DNA of 49,171 bases from positions 1-49,171 of the forward strand of contig JAHHHV010000019.1 in assembly GCA_019359155.1 (NCBI GenBank), given 5' to 3'. Shown here in pieces: positions 1 through 9,500 of the stretch; position 1 is the first letter of the stretch, and each line of letters opens with the position of its first letter. Below the pieces are notes generated by a model. That model did not search any database, was not told where the DNA came from, and saw nothing but the letters and a program-made list of their open reading frames with translations. The DNA comes from Pegethrix bostrychoides GSE-TBD4-15B (GTDB lineage Bacteria > Cyanobacteriota > Cyanobacteriia > Elainellales > Elainellaceae). Made by a program: the position numbers and the translations under genes.

Positions 1-82
1 TTCTGGCAGGCGCGACTTTTTTATACATCTACTCAAACAACCGACATTGTAAAAGTACCAAAAGCGCTCCTAGACTGCTGGT

Positions 83-550
83 CTAGCCTCTTGTGCTACG
101 CAGCCTAGATGGATAAAGTCGAGCTAAAGCCATGTTCACCTTTTGCAGAATACTCTCTGCCACCCAGCCTTTATCAGAGACCGTGAACCCACCCTCGTGA
201 TTATCAATTTGTGGTTTCAAGCGCACCAGCGGATTGGTGTTGGCGCTCAGCACGGCAATATTTAGCGTCGGATATTGCCGCAGCAGCGCTTCAATCAGTC
301 CAACTCCACTCTCAGCTAATGGCTTGCTGCCCGTCCGCTCTGGAATCGCCAGATCCATCACCACCAAGCTGGGAGTCAGGCTGTCAATTAGCTCCTGCCC
401 TGCCTGTCGAGTTTGGGCGACTCGCACGGCAGCATCTGGATATTTAGTTTTGAGCAGATTTACAACGCCATCGAGAATCATTTCGTGATCGTCAATGACA
501 ACAATTTGCTGAGATAGAGACGGTTGGGGCAGAGACTGAGTCGGATTCAT
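83..550 (-). CDS. Stand-alone response-regulator receiver (REC) protein
   Basis: This 155-residue protein is a single receiver domain. The phosphorylation pocket is complete: acidic pair D20/D21, phospho-acceptor D66 in VVMDLAIPE, the switch Ser in VLSANT (about S102) and the conserved Lys in VSDKGW (K127). The sequence resembles NarL/FixJ-type receivers, but the frame stops about 25 residues after that Lys, so the usual C-terminal LuxR-type HTH is absent. The 82 bases beyond the stop show no HTH continuation. Between the Asp loop and helix 4 lies a loop rich in Gly/Ser/Lys. The start overlaps the stop of the upstream kinase-like gene by 4 bp, so the two are co-translated. It probably acts by protein-protein contact or as a phosphate sink rather than by binding DNA. 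The REC assignment is firm; the partner and output are inferred. Confidence 0.85.
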   Translation of the reverse strand: MNPTQSLPQPSLSQQIVVIDDHEMILDGVVNLLKTKYPDAAVRVAQTRQAGQELIDSLTPSLVVMDLAIPERTGSKPLAESGVGLIEALLRQYPTLNIAVLSANTNPLVRLKPQIDNHEGGFTVSDKGWVAESILQKVNMALARLYPSRLRSTRG

Positions 551-1323
551 GATTGGGGCTTCTCAAATTCAACAGGATTTTCAAGGGAATTTTCAACCGG
601 ATATGCTTGCCAGCGCAGCTGCCATAGATCGGCAAGCGGCTGAGCTTGATGGCTGCACCACCCCGGCATTAGACAGCGAAAGCAGTCGCGCAGATATCTT
701 AATTCTTTAGCATGAGTTGCCGCGCTCCGGGTCGCCGAATCTCGATAAACCAGCCGCAGGATCAGCTTAGCTTGCCCTGACTCCTGGCTCAACTCCAAGC
801 TCAAAGCGCTGATTGCCGCAGCCTCGCTCAGCTTTAGCAGCGCAGCCAGCGTCGTCAACAGCACTTGACTGCGGGCTATCGGCTCAAGATCCCAGGTGGC
901 GGGTAGCGCGAGCTGAAGTTTTGCCTCAGGATGAGCAGCCTGCCACTGCTGAAGCATGGCCTGAATCGCTAAGGGCAAACTCTCGCGGATATAGGGCGGC
1001 GAAAGAGCGGCGCTGAGCTGATTCAGATTGGTATACAGCGTGTTATACAGCGTTTCGATGGCTGCTTGATTCGGCTGAGTTTGATTCGGCTGAGTTTGAT
1101 TCGGCTGAGTTTGATTCGGCTGAGATAGATCAAGAGATTTGCTCAGACTCAGCCGCAGGGCGAACAGGTCTTGCATTAGCCCATTTTGAATTTGGTCGGC
1201 TTGGTCGGTTCGTTCAACAGCAGCTTGGGTTAACCACCAGCGCAACGATCGCTGCATCCGCCAATAAGATGCGCCTCCCCAGATCAAGCTTAATAACAGC
1301 ACGAGACAGATTCCTAAAATCAC
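547..1323 (-). CDS. Membrane-anchored histidine-kinase-like protein with degenerate dimerisation box
   Basis: The 258-residue product begins with one hydrophobic segment (about residues 1-18). Residues 37-61 resemble the HisKA_3 dimerisation helix of NarX/DesK-type kinases, which normally carries ELHDxxxQ with the phospho-acceptor His. Here the equivalent reads QADQIQNGLMQ, so the His is missing. Next come four QPNQT repeats and then an alpha-helical region, but no clear N, G1 or G2 boxes of a HATPase domain can be seen. It is immediately upstream of, and overlaps by 4 bp, a receiver-only regulator, the normal order of a two-component operon. It may be a pseudokinase that senses or scaffolds rather than phosphorylates. 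The kinase-like origin is inferred from one motif and the context; the domain assignment is only moderately certain. Confidence 0.6.
   Translation of the reverse strand: MILGICLVLLLSLIWGGASYWRMQRSLRWWLTQAAVERTDQADQIQNGLMQDLFALRLSLSKSLDLSQPNQTQPNQTQPNQTQPNQAAIETLYNTLYTNLNQLSAALSPPYIRESLPLAIQAMLQQWQAAHPEAKLQLALPATWDLEPIARSQVLLTTLAALLKLSEAAAISALSLELSQESGQAKLILRLVYRDSATRSAATHAKELRYLRDCFRCLMPGWCSHQAQPLADLWQLRWQAYPVENSLENPVEFEKPQS
1066..1125 (-). repeat. 15-bp in-frame tandem repeat (4 copies) inside the kinase-like gene
   Basis: The unit ttgattcggctgagt occurs four times head to tail; the last copy differs in its final base. It encodes QPNQT pentapeptides on the minus strand. Near-perfect identity suggests recent slippage expansion in a flexible linker. 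Confidence 0.95.
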
Positions 1324-1766
1324 AAATCAGACTGCGGTTTAACTATCTCCTACGATAAGCGAGTCATGCAGGCTGTGCGCTCCGGGTTTGCCGCAGACTG
1401 GATGGGCAATCCTGCAATCTGGCCGCCCAAAACCGGTAGGCAGGCTTGCAGATTTACGCCTTTACTTTTCAGAATTTTTGTGCAGTCTTGGCCTTGCGGG
1501 TTTCGGTCAGGGGCAATAGCTCAGCGCGTAACGTCACGTTCTAAAACCCAGAGGTTTTACAACCCAGAGGTTCTCTAACCCAAAGAGAACGTTGCAGGTT
1601 ACGCAAGGTTTACTGACAGGTAGTGCTATTTCGTAAAGGATAGAGAAGTAAAGCCTAATTTTGAAAGCTTTGGCAGACAAGGCTTCTGAAACTGATGATT
1701 CTTCTCTATTCTTTAACAAATAACATTTAACAAATCACAAATAGGACTACCCGAATTAGGATGCAG
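1324..1766. other. Intergenic spacer with nested inverted and direct repeats
   Basis: No convincing gene is seen in these 443 bases. An imperfect inverted repeat (1526-1542 with 1586-1604, gcgtaacgt... and ...aggttacgc) encloses two direct copies of aacccagaggtt (1545-1556 and 1561-1572). Inside is a perfect 7-bp hairpin gttctct/agagaac (1570-1590). There is no T-run after it, so it is not a typical terminator. Short open frames here lack a ribosome site and family resemblance. Confidence 0.5.
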
Positions 1767-2558
1767 CTACAGATCTAGCTCGACGATGACGGGCGTATGA
1801 TCGCTAGGCTTTTCCCAGGCGCGAGGGGTCTTGTCGATGGTGCAGTTTTGGGCTTTTAAGCTGAGCGCGGGCGACAGGTAGTGGTGGTCAATGCGCCAGC
1901 CGGAGTTGCGGCTAAAAGCAGCCGTGCGATAGTCCCACCAGCTAAATTGGTCTGACTCGGAGTTGAACTGCCGGAAAATATCGACTAAGCCTAGATCGAG
2001 AATGCTCTGGCGCAGCGCCGCTCGCTCCGCGTCTGAGGACATGATATGCGTTTCGCGGCCTTTGGGATTGTGAATGTCGCGGTCTTCAGGGGCAACGTTG
2101 AAGTCACCGCAGACCAGCAAGTAGGGATGCTGCGGCAGCAGCGTTTTGAGATAGTCGCGCAGGGTGGCGAGCCAGCGCAGCTTGTAATCATATTTCTCGC
2201 TGCCGATTTCAGAGCCGTTCGGGACATAGAGATTCACAACGCAAAGCTGACCCAGCCTGCCGCTAATCACCCGCTTCTGCTCGTCCAGCGCTGCGGATTC
2301 TTCGCCCAGCACAGCCGCAAATCCCATTGCCACATCTGCGAGCGGCGCCCGGCTGAGGAGTGCGACCCCGTTGTAAGACTTCTGACCAAAGATATATACC
2401 TGGTAGCCAAGGGCTGCAATGGCCGCTCTGGGGAAATCTGGGTCAACGACCTTGGTTTCTTGCAGGCAGAGCAAATCAACTGGGTTGGCCTCTAGCCATT
2501 GGCAGATGTGATCTAGGCGGGAGCGGACTGAATTGACATTCCAGGTGGCAATTTTCAT
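1767..2558 (-). CDS. xth: Exodeoxyribonuclease III (AP endonuclease)
   Basis: The protein (263 residues) belongs to the exonuclease III / AP endonuclease family, which removes 3' nucleotides from duplex DNA and incises at abasic sites during base-excision repair. All family motifs are present in order: the N-terminal WNVNSVRSR, the metal ligand Glu in LCLQETK (E34), NLYVPNGSE, CGDFNVAPEDRDIHNP carrying the catalytic Asp and Asn, WRIDHHYLS, and the C-terminal SDHTPV with the catalytic His (H254). The length is normal for bacterial ExoIII (about 255-270). It is transcribed alone; the next gene on that strand is more than 400 bases away. Only the choice between ExoIII and the ExoA subgroup of the same family is open. 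Confidence 0.95.
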   Translation of the reverse strand: MKIATWNVNSVRSRLDHICQWLEANPVDLLCLQETKVVDPDFPRAAIAALGYQVYIFGQKSYNGVALLSRAPLADVAMGFAAVLGEESAALDEQKRVISGRLGQLCVVNLYVPNGSEIGSEKYDYKLRWLATLRDYLKTLLPQHPYLLVCGDFNVAPEDRDIHNPKGRETHIMSSDAERAALRQSILDLGLVDIFRQFNSESDQFSWWDYRTAAFSRNSGWRIDHHYLSPALSLKAQNCTIDKTPRAWEKPSDHTPVIVELDL

Positions 2559-2706
2559 AGATCGGCCTCAGTCACAGAGCGGCTTCTAACTATAGCGCTT
2601 GTGGCTTGTCCCAGAATAGCCCGCGCGGGTACTGTCAGAGTTACGTCTCGTCAGCCTAACCTAGAACCATCAACGCTCAGATGTATCTATCCTCAAGGAG
2701 CTGAAC

Positions 2707-2823
2707 ATGCCTAAAGCCAGAAAGTCGGCTGCTAAAGCTAGCGCTAAGAAGCCACAGCCCAAGCCAAACCGCAATCCTGCCAAACCAAAGCCGCCGGGCA
2801 CGACACCCGGCAACAAAGGTTAA
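2707..2823 (+). CDS. Small, very basic Lys/Pro/Ala-rich protein (38 residues)
   Basis: A 38-codon frame starts MPKARKSAAKASAKK and ends PGTTPGNKG. It is preceded by aaggag at 2695-2700, six bases before the ATG, a near-ideal Shine-Dalgarno. The product is rich in Lys, Pro and Ala, has no acidic residue and no hydrophobic segment, and resembles the disordered basic tails of nucleic-acid-binding proteins. The function is unknown. It sits between xth and an adhesin gene on the opposite strand to xth. The strong ribosome site and the consistent composition up to the stop are the reasons for calling it a gene. It could bind DNA or RNA, but that is inference only. Confidence 0.6.
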   Translation: MPKARKSAAKASAKKPQPKPNRNPAKPKPPGTTPGNKG

Positions 2824-2900
2824 TGGGAAAGATAATTGGACTAATAGGCCGCCAGCTTTATGATGCAGATTGAGGGGGCAATCTATCGGCTGGTGCAGAG

Positions 2901-5516
2901 ATGAAACATTTGCTGGGATTGAGCTTGCTGGGATGCTTGGTTGGGGGGTGGGGATCTGTGGGATGGGAAGCGGCGGCAGTTGCAGAGATTGCGCCCGACT
3001 CAACGCTGCCCCAGCCCTCACGGGTCGCACGCCCTCGCCGGCATCAAACTGTGGTCACGGCAGGCACGCAGCAGGGTCGCAATCTGTTTCATAGCTTTCG
3101 CGCCTTTTCCGTGCCTGCGAGCGAGTCGGCCAGCTTTCAGCCAGATGCTGCGGTCAGAAACATTTTTGTGCGCGTCACGGGGCGCAATCGGTCGCGGATC
3201 AACGGCAGGCTGGAAGTGCTGCAAAGCCCCGCAAATTTATTTTTGCTCAATCCCAACGGCATTACGTTTGGCCGGAACGCTGAACTACGAGTCGGCGGCT
3301 CTTTTGTGGCAACCACCGCCGATCAGATCAATTTTGCAGACGGTAGACCGTTTAGCGCCATTCAGCCCCAAACTGCGCTGCTGAGCGTCAGTACGCCCGT
3401 CGGCCTACAGTTGGGGAATCAGGCGGGCAGCATCATCAGTCGCTCAACCGTTCAGCCCAGCGGTTCTAACGGCATGACTCCAGATCCGTTCAGCGTCGGT
3501 CTCATCGGTAGCCCTGGCCAAACTCTGGCGCTGATTGGCGGTGATGTGCGGGTGGCGGGCGAGGCGGCTACAGATGAACGCAGCGGCCTCAGCGCAGCGG
3601 GCGGGCGGATTGCGCTGGGCAGCGGCTTCGACGGACAGGTGCGGCTGATGCGAGTGGCGCAGGGCTGGCGGTTTGGCTATGCGAGCCTCTCCAATTTTGG
3701 TGAAATTCGGCTGCAAGATGCGGTGCTGAATGTCAGCGGCTTTAGGGGCGGGGCGATTCAGCTTCAGGGCGAGCGGGTGAGATTACATAACTCATTCGCC
3801 TTCAGCGATTCTAAGCATTCAGGTCAGCGGGGCAGCGATGTGATCGCGAGCGGCAGTCGCTCTATTGTCGTCGAGCAAGGCAGCTTTTTGAGTTCGTCCA
3901 CCCAGGGAGCGGGTCGCGCTGGGGATATTTTGTTGGACACCCCACAGCTGACCATTCGCACAGGCGGACAGGTGAGTTCTGCAACCCACGGCAGTGGTCG
4001 CAGCGGCAATATCCAGGTGAATGCAGCGCGCTCAGTGACGGTAGAGGGCGTTGCCGCCGAAACCGGACTGGAGACTCCCCTGAGCTTGCTGAACACTTTT
4101 TCGTTTGGTTCTGGAGACTCAGGGGATCTAGACATCGCTACCGAGCAGCTGCGGGTGCGCTCCGGCGGCCAGATTGGCACCACGACAAGCGGCAAGGGAA
4201 CCGGCGGCAATCTGTCTGTGCGAGCCCGCGAAATCGAGCTGATCGGCACAGCCCAAGCGCCAAACGGTCAGCCGCTGCGTCTAGAGGGACTGCCAGCTGC
4301 GGCGGGTCTATTTGCGGGCACTGAAGCGGACGGCGACGGTGGCAGACTCGATATTGAAACCCAGCGCTTGACTCTACGAGACGGCGCAATTTTGCAGGCC
4401 ACAACCTACGGCAGCGGTGCAGCCGGAGATATCAGCGTCCAGGCTGAGACAATTCAGGTGAGCGGTAGCTCGGCAGTCGGCGGATTCCCGGCCAGAATTG
4501 CGGCCACCTCAGGCGGGCTACGCGAGCTGAATACACCTCAGTCACGCCAAGCTACGGGCAGAGGCGGCAATCTGGAAATCACTACCGATCGTTTGAGCAT
4601 TCAAAATGGCGGAGTCGTGGCTGCCAACAGTCTCAACCCACGCGGAGCCGGGGCTGGAACCATCAGCATTCAGGCTAGACAGGTCGAGCTGAGCGATCGC
4701 GGCGAGCTAAATGCCCAAACTGAATCCGGCAACCAGGCCAGAATCCAGCTGTCAGGCGTGGAGCTGCTGACGCTGCGGCAAACCAGCAATATCTCGACGA
4801 CGGCAGGTATCGGCAGCGATCGCGGCAACGCTGGCAATATTGACGTGACGGCTGACGTGATCTTGGCTGCACCTGCCGAAAACAGCAACATCAACGCCGA
4901 TGCCAGAGCCGGACGCGGCGGCAACATCACCATTCAGGCGCAGGGCATTTTGGGCATCACGGAACGCCGCCAGCAAACTCCCCAGAGCGACATTACCGCT
5001 ACTTCTGAATCTAACGTCAACGGCGAAATCAGCATCAGCACGACCAGCATTGACCCGACGCAGGGCGTGGTGGCGCTGCCGGATACGATCGTAGATGCCT
5101 CTCGGCTGATTGCTCAAGGCTGTCAGGCTGTCAGGCAAGCTGTCAGGCAGGCAGGCAGGCAGGCAGAAAATCCTCCAGCGCAGTCTGCTCGCCAGAGCGA
5201 ATTTGTGATCACAGGCCGAGGTGGACTGCCACCCAATCCCAGTGATTTAGGTGGCAGCAGCGCTGTGATGCCGCGTTGGGTCACGGCTGCACCAGCCCCG
5301 CAGGTCAATCCCAATCCTGATGCTTCGTCAAATCGCGCTCCAGCAGCTCCGCCGATTCTGGAGGCGCAGGGTTGGGTGACGACCGCAGTAGGCCAGGTGG
5401 CGCTAGTTGCCCAATCGCCAGTTCTGACTCCAGATGCAGCTCCCTGGCAGCTCCCTGCCTGCCTTGCTCCCGCCCCTCAGCGTGAAACAATGGAGCAGGA
5501 ACGCAGAGCATTCTAG
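2901..5516 (+). CDS. Two-partner-secretion adhesin (filamentous haemagglutinin N-terminal domain)
   Basis: The product has 871 residues. An N-terminal signal peptide (MKHLLGLSLLGCLVGG... ending near AVAEIAPD) is followed by a TPS/haemagglutination-activity domain at about residues 40-175, recognised by FLLNPNGITFGRNAELRVGGSF and the preceding RSRINGRLEVLQ. The rest is Gly/Ser/Gln-rich with repeated GGxLxIxTxxLxxxxGG segments, the pattern of a right-handed beta-helix. Proteins of this family are exported through a TpsB (FhaC/Omp85-like) pore; no tpsB gene lies in the window, so the partner must be elsewhere. The C-terminal part is Gln/Ala/Pro-rich and encodes a (GGCA)5 tract. The start at 2901 is chosen because it gives the signal peptide. 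A glycosidase-like lipoprotein gene follows 14 bases downstream. The exact ligand is unknown. Confidence 0.88.
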   Translation: MKHLLGLSLLGCLVGGWGSVGWEAAAVAEIAPDSTLPQPSRVARPRRHQTVVTAGTQQGRNLFHSFRAFSVPASESASFQPDAAVRNIFVRVTGRNRSRINGRLEVLQSPANLFLLNPNGITFGRNAELRVGGSFVATTADQINFADGRPFSAIQPQTALLSVSTPVGLQLGNQAGSIISRSTVQPSGSNGMTPDPFSVGLIGSPGQTLALIGGDVRVAGEAATDERSGLSAAGGRIALGSGFDGQVRLMRVAQGWRFGYASLSNFGEIRLQDAVLNVSGFRGGAIQLQGERVRLHNSFAFSDSKHSGQRGSDVIASGSRSIVVEQGSFLSSSTQGAGRAGDILLDTPQLTIRTGGQVSSATHGSGRSGNIQVNAARSVTVEGVAAETGLETPLSLLNTFSFGSGDSGDLDIATEQLRVRSGGQIGTTTSGKGTGGNLSVRAREIELIGTAQAPNGQPLRLEGLPAAAGLFAGTEADGDGGRLDIETQRLTLRDGAILQATTYGSGAAGDISVQAETIQVSGSSAVGGFPARIAATSGGLRELNTPQSRQATGRGGNLEITTDRLSIQNGGVVAANSLNPRGAGAGTISIQARQVELSDRGELNAQTESGNQARIQLSGVELLTLRQTSNISTTAGIGSDRGNAGNIDVTADVILAAPAENSNINADARAGRGGNITIQAQGILGITERRQQTPQSDITATSESNVNGEISISTTSIDPTQGVVALPDTIVDASRLIAQGCQAVRQAVRQAGRQAENPPAQSARQSEFVITGRGGLPPNPSDLGGSSAVMPRWVTAAPAPQVNPNPDASSNRAPAAPPILEAQGWVTTAVGQVALVAQSPVLTPDAAPWQLPACLAPAPQRETMEQERRAF
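5146..5165 (+). repeat. Tetranucleotide repeat (GGCA)5 in adhesin gene
   Basis: Five perfect ggca units sit in a longer run of ctgtcagg/caggcagg segments (about 5117-5166) coding for QAVRQAGRQ-type sequence near codon 750 of the adhesin. A change of one unit would shift the frame for the last ~115 codons. Confidence 0.9.
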
Positions 5517-5530
5517 GCGCGGGGAACTGG

Positions 5531-6508
5531 ATGATGAGCAAATGGCAGATGAGCAAACGGCAGTGGGTCAGAAGTCTGCTTGGGGTCTGGACGGTGGGCT
5601 GGGTTGGAGCCTGTGCGGGCTGTCAAATGCCGCAGACCCTATCGCAAACTAAGCCGCCAGTTGCTCAGGCAAGCACCCCTGCACCCATCCGCTATCAGAT
5701 TCACGATCTGCCCCGTAGCCAGGTTCACACAGTGCTGATTCCGGCGGACAGCGGCTTTGCCGTGATGCCTGCGCTGAGTCCACAAACCGCCAGCCTCGAA
5801 ACCTTTCTGCCGCAGCAGTCGGCGATTGCGGCCATCAACGGTGGATTTTTTGATCCGCAGAACCAGCAGACTACTTCTTATGTGATCCAGCAGGGCAGAT
5901 TAGTTGGCGACCCGACCCAAAACCAGCGGCTCATGGGAAATCCAGACCTAGCTCCCTATCTCGATCAAATTTTGGATCGCAGCGAATTTCGACGCTACCA
6001 GTGCAGATCGGCGAATCAGGTGAGTCAAATTCAGTACGCAATTGCGCGACATCGTGACGCAGTGCCCCCCGACTGTCAGCTATTAGAGGCGCTGGGGGCT
6101 GGGCCTCAGCTTTTGCCAGATTTGACGCTGGAGCCAGAAGGCTTCACCACCACAGATACCAGTGGCAACCTGATCCGAGACGCGCTGGGCAGCCGCCAAC
6201 CCAACGCCCGCTCAGCGGTCGGCATCACGGCAGCTGGCGATATTTTATTAGTCATGGCGGCTCAAAAGCCAGAGATGACGCCCTCTGGTCTGTCGCTGAG
6301 CGAGCTAGCCGATTTTTTGAAAGACCAAGGCGCAAAAACCGCGCTGAATCTGGATGGGGGGAGTTCTTCAACCTTGTTCTATCAGCAGCAGACTGTTTAC
6401 GGCAAGCTGAATGCCGACGGTAAGCCCGTCCAGCGTCCGGTTAAGTCAGTGCTACTGGTCAAGCCTCTGAGTGAGCGGCCCTCAAGCGCTAGAGATTCAC
6501 GACTCTAA
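5531..6508 (+). CDS. Phosphodiester glycosidase family (NAGPA/DUF2233-like) lipoprotein
   Basis: The protein has 325 residues. The N-terminus is positively charged, then hydrophobic, then carries a lipobox-like GACAGCQ, suggesting a lipoprotein or an exported protein. The core has the features of the phosphodiester glycosidase / NAGPA domain: AAINGGFFDPQ (about residue 97-107), RSAVGITAAGDILLVMA, and the conserved ALNLDGGSSSTLFYQ. The family includes the uncovering enzyme of mammalian lysosomal targeting and bacterial sporulation/exopolysaccharide proteins; bacterial substrates are mostly unknown. It follows the adhesin gene by 14 bases in the same direction and may share its transcript. Its last 20 bases overlap, tail to tail, the end of the giant gene on the opposite strand. 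Alternative ATG codons a few bases downstream would change only the signal region. Confidence 0.82.
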   Translation: MMSKWQMSKRQWVRSLLGVWTVGWVGACAGCQMPQTLSQTKPPVAQASTPAPIRYQIHDLPRSQVHTVLIPADSGFAVMPALSPQTASLETFLPQQSAIAAINGGFFDPQNQQTTSYVIQQGRLVGDPTQNQRLMGNPDLAPYLDQILDRSEFRRYQCRSANQVSQIQYAIARHRDAVPPDCQLLEALGAGPQLLPDLTLEPEGFTTTDTSGNLIRDALGSRQPNARSAVGITAAGDILLVMAAQKPEMTPSGLSLSELADFLKDQGAKTALNLDGGSSSTLFYQQQTVYGKLNADGKPVQRPVKSVLLVKPLSERPSSARDSRL

Positions 6509-9500
6509 TCTCCGAGGCCGATAGCGCTGTCCTGTTGCTGAGCCGCGCTATCGGCACCTGCGAACTGCCGCCCACTCCGTCAGCATCGAAGAACAGATTG
6601 CCGTTGCTGCGGTCATAGATAAACCGATCGCTGCTGTTTTGAGCTGAGCTGCCGAGGTGGAACTGGCTGGCGCGCAGTTTGCCTAGATTCAGGCTCTTGC
6701 TAAAGCCATTGCGATCAACCTGAATGATGTCATCTTTACCGGAGAAGTCTTTAATTGCGTCGCGGCTGTTTTTGCGGGCGGCTGTCAGCACAAAGATGTC
6801 TTTGCCCTGATTGCCAAACAGCACGTCTCGTCCGGCTCCGCCAATCAGCTTGTCATCGCCCGCCCCGCCGAGCAGCACGTCTCTGTTGCCGCCGCCGCTC
6901 AGGATGTCGTTACCCGCCTCGCCTTGAAGTCGGTTGCGCTTGCCGTTGCCAGTAATTTGGTTGTCTAGGGCGTTGCCGCCGCCGTCTGTGGCAGCTCCGG
7001 TGAGCGTCAACGCCTCCAGGTTGTTGCCCAGCGTATAGCTGACTGAAGACTGGACGCTGTCGAAGCCCTGATTGGCGGCCTCAATCACAAGATCATTGGG
7101 GCTATCTACCACGTACAGATCATCGCCTAGACCGCCTTCCATCTGGTCGTTGCCCAAGCCGCCATCTAGGAAATCATTGCCTGAACCGCCGCTTAAGACA
7201 TCATTGCCTGAGCCGCCATAGAGTGCATCGTTGCTTGAGCCACCAAACAGCGTGTCGTCTTGAGCGCTGCCCAGCATCGTCACCGGAGCGCTGTAGCCCG
7301 TGAGCTGAAAGGATTCAAAGCCAGCAATAGCTGTGTTGCTTCCAACAATGCCGCTCACCTGATTGACGGGATTGCCTAAATCAATCACTAGCGGGTCAGC
7401 ACCCTCTGTCAGCAAAAAGCGATCTCGGCCTGCTCCGCCATTGATCACGTCATTCTGGCGGAGGTTTTGCAGCGTGGAGATGACCGTATCGTTGCTGCCA
7501 GTAGCGCCGATCAAATCAGTAGCTGGGGTGGTGACGATTGCTCCATCTACGCCCGTGCCGCCATCCAAATTGATCTGGCTAATCTGCACCCGCGTTTGGG
7601 CGGGTTCGCTGGTGCTGCTGCCGTTGCTGAGCGTGAACAGGATGCTGCGCGTAGTGCCATCTACTTCTATATCGGTATTTTGATACTGCACCGTGCGGAG
7701 CACCTGAAGATACTGGCCGGGATCAGCCACGCCGCTCAGATCCAGCACGCCTCGGCTAGCATCGTAGCTGGCCACGATATTGGTTCCGGCAGTGTTCACC
7801 GAGAGCAGTTCGCTCGCACCATCGAGCGGATTGGAGATCTGGACGCGAGCGGAGGTAAAAACCGGATAGACCTGATTGAAGCGGGCATCGTTGGCCACAA
7901 TGTTGATTGGTGAGCCTGCAATCAAAAAGGTGCTGATAAAGTCATTGCCCGCATCAGAACCGTTGAGATCAATCGGCGGCACAATCCCGGAGGGCAGCAC
8001 CTGCACCTGCACTGCTACCGTGTTGCTGCTAGCCACGCCGTCAGTTGCCTGGAAGGTAATCGAGCGGGCTGTGCCAGTCGGGATTGGCTGATTATTGCTA
8101 TAGCGAACCGAGCGCAGCGCTGTCTGGTATGCCGCAGCCGAGGCCGTACCCGAAAGCCGCAATACGCCAGTTGTGGCATTAAAGCTGCCGGTAATGCCGC
8201 TTTGGCTGGTAAATAGCAGGCTGTCTTCACTAGCAACAAAGCCGCCAATTCTCACCGTCGCGCCGTTCAACGTCGGATTGTCCAAGTCACTGAGTGCCAG
8301 GTTCGGATCGACCAACAGCGAGCCGCCGCCAAAGCTAGTTTCGCTCAGCGAAGCTTGCAGCACGGGCGGATCGTTAACCGGAATTACCTGAATGGTGCGG
8401 CTAGCCAAGTTGCTGCTGCTGCCGTTGTTCTGCACCGTGAACTGAGCCGTGCGGTTCGCCATGCTGGGATCATCGCTGCTGTTTGCGTAGGTGATCGAAC
8501 GCAGCACAGTTTGATAAACCGCCAGAGAAGCAGTACCTGTCAGGGTCAAGATCCCGGTGGCCGCATCAAAACCGCCGCTGATCCCAGATTGCAGCGTCAC
8601 GCTGAGACTGTCCTGCCCCGGCAAATAGCCCTGAAGCTGAACTTTAGCTCCTGTGAGGCTGTCGCTGTCGGCATCGACGGCGGTGAGCAAGGGGTCAATG
8701 GCCACCTGTCCGGCATTTTCGGTGTAGGAGAGGCTGCCGCCGGAGGTTGTGACTACCGCAGGCGACTCAACCGGAATCACCTGAATGGTGCGGCTGGCAA
8801 TCTCGCTGGTCAAGGAGCTATCGCGGACGGTAAACTGCACCGTGCGGGGCGTGACGTTGGGATTGCCGCTGACGTTGGAGTAGGTGACAGAGCGCAGCGC
8901 GGCCTGATAGCTAGCGGCAGGCGCGTTCCCGGTGATAATCAGCAGCCCTCTGGCCGCGTCAAAGTTGCTGGTCAACCCGTCTTGAGGCGTGAGGCTGAGC
9001 CGATCTTCGGAGGCCAGATAGCCCACCAGCTGAATCGCGGCACTGGTCAGAATGGGGCTGTCATCATCGCTGACCAGAATGCCAGGGTCAATCGAGAGTT
9101 CGCCAGAGTCTTCGGTGTAGGAGAGACCGCCAGCAGATACCGTAACAATGGGCGCACTGTTGACGGGCGTAATCTGAATGGTGCGCGGCGCTAGATTGCT
9201 ACTGGATGTGCCGTCTGAGACGCTGAACTGGACGGTGCGCGGCGTGGTGCTAGGATTGCGGCTGCTGTTGAGATAGGTGATGGAGCGCAGCGCCTGCTGG
9301 TAGGCTGCCAAGCTGGCCGTGCCCGTCAGGGTGAGAATCCCAGTGGCCGCATCAAAACTGCCGCTGATCCCAGACTGGGGAGCCAGCGCCAGCGTATCTT
9401 GTCCGGCGATGTAGTTGACGAGCCGCACCGTACCGCCAGCTAGATCGGGGCTGTCGATGTCGGTGACGGCGAGGCCGGGGTCAATTGCGACTGCGCCGGA

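Noticed and set aside
4693-4823. HIP1 palindromes GCGATCGC (4693-4700 and 4816-4823)
   Set aside because: Only two copies were noticed; not enough for a comment on their role.
8355-9194. Long plus-strand ORF opposite the giant gene (279 codons), and similar ones at 10161-10856 and 12396-12836
   Set aside because: They lie inside a repeat-rich gene with regular codon usage on the minus strand; the frames are by-products of the repeats, lack ribosome sites and change register with the repeats.
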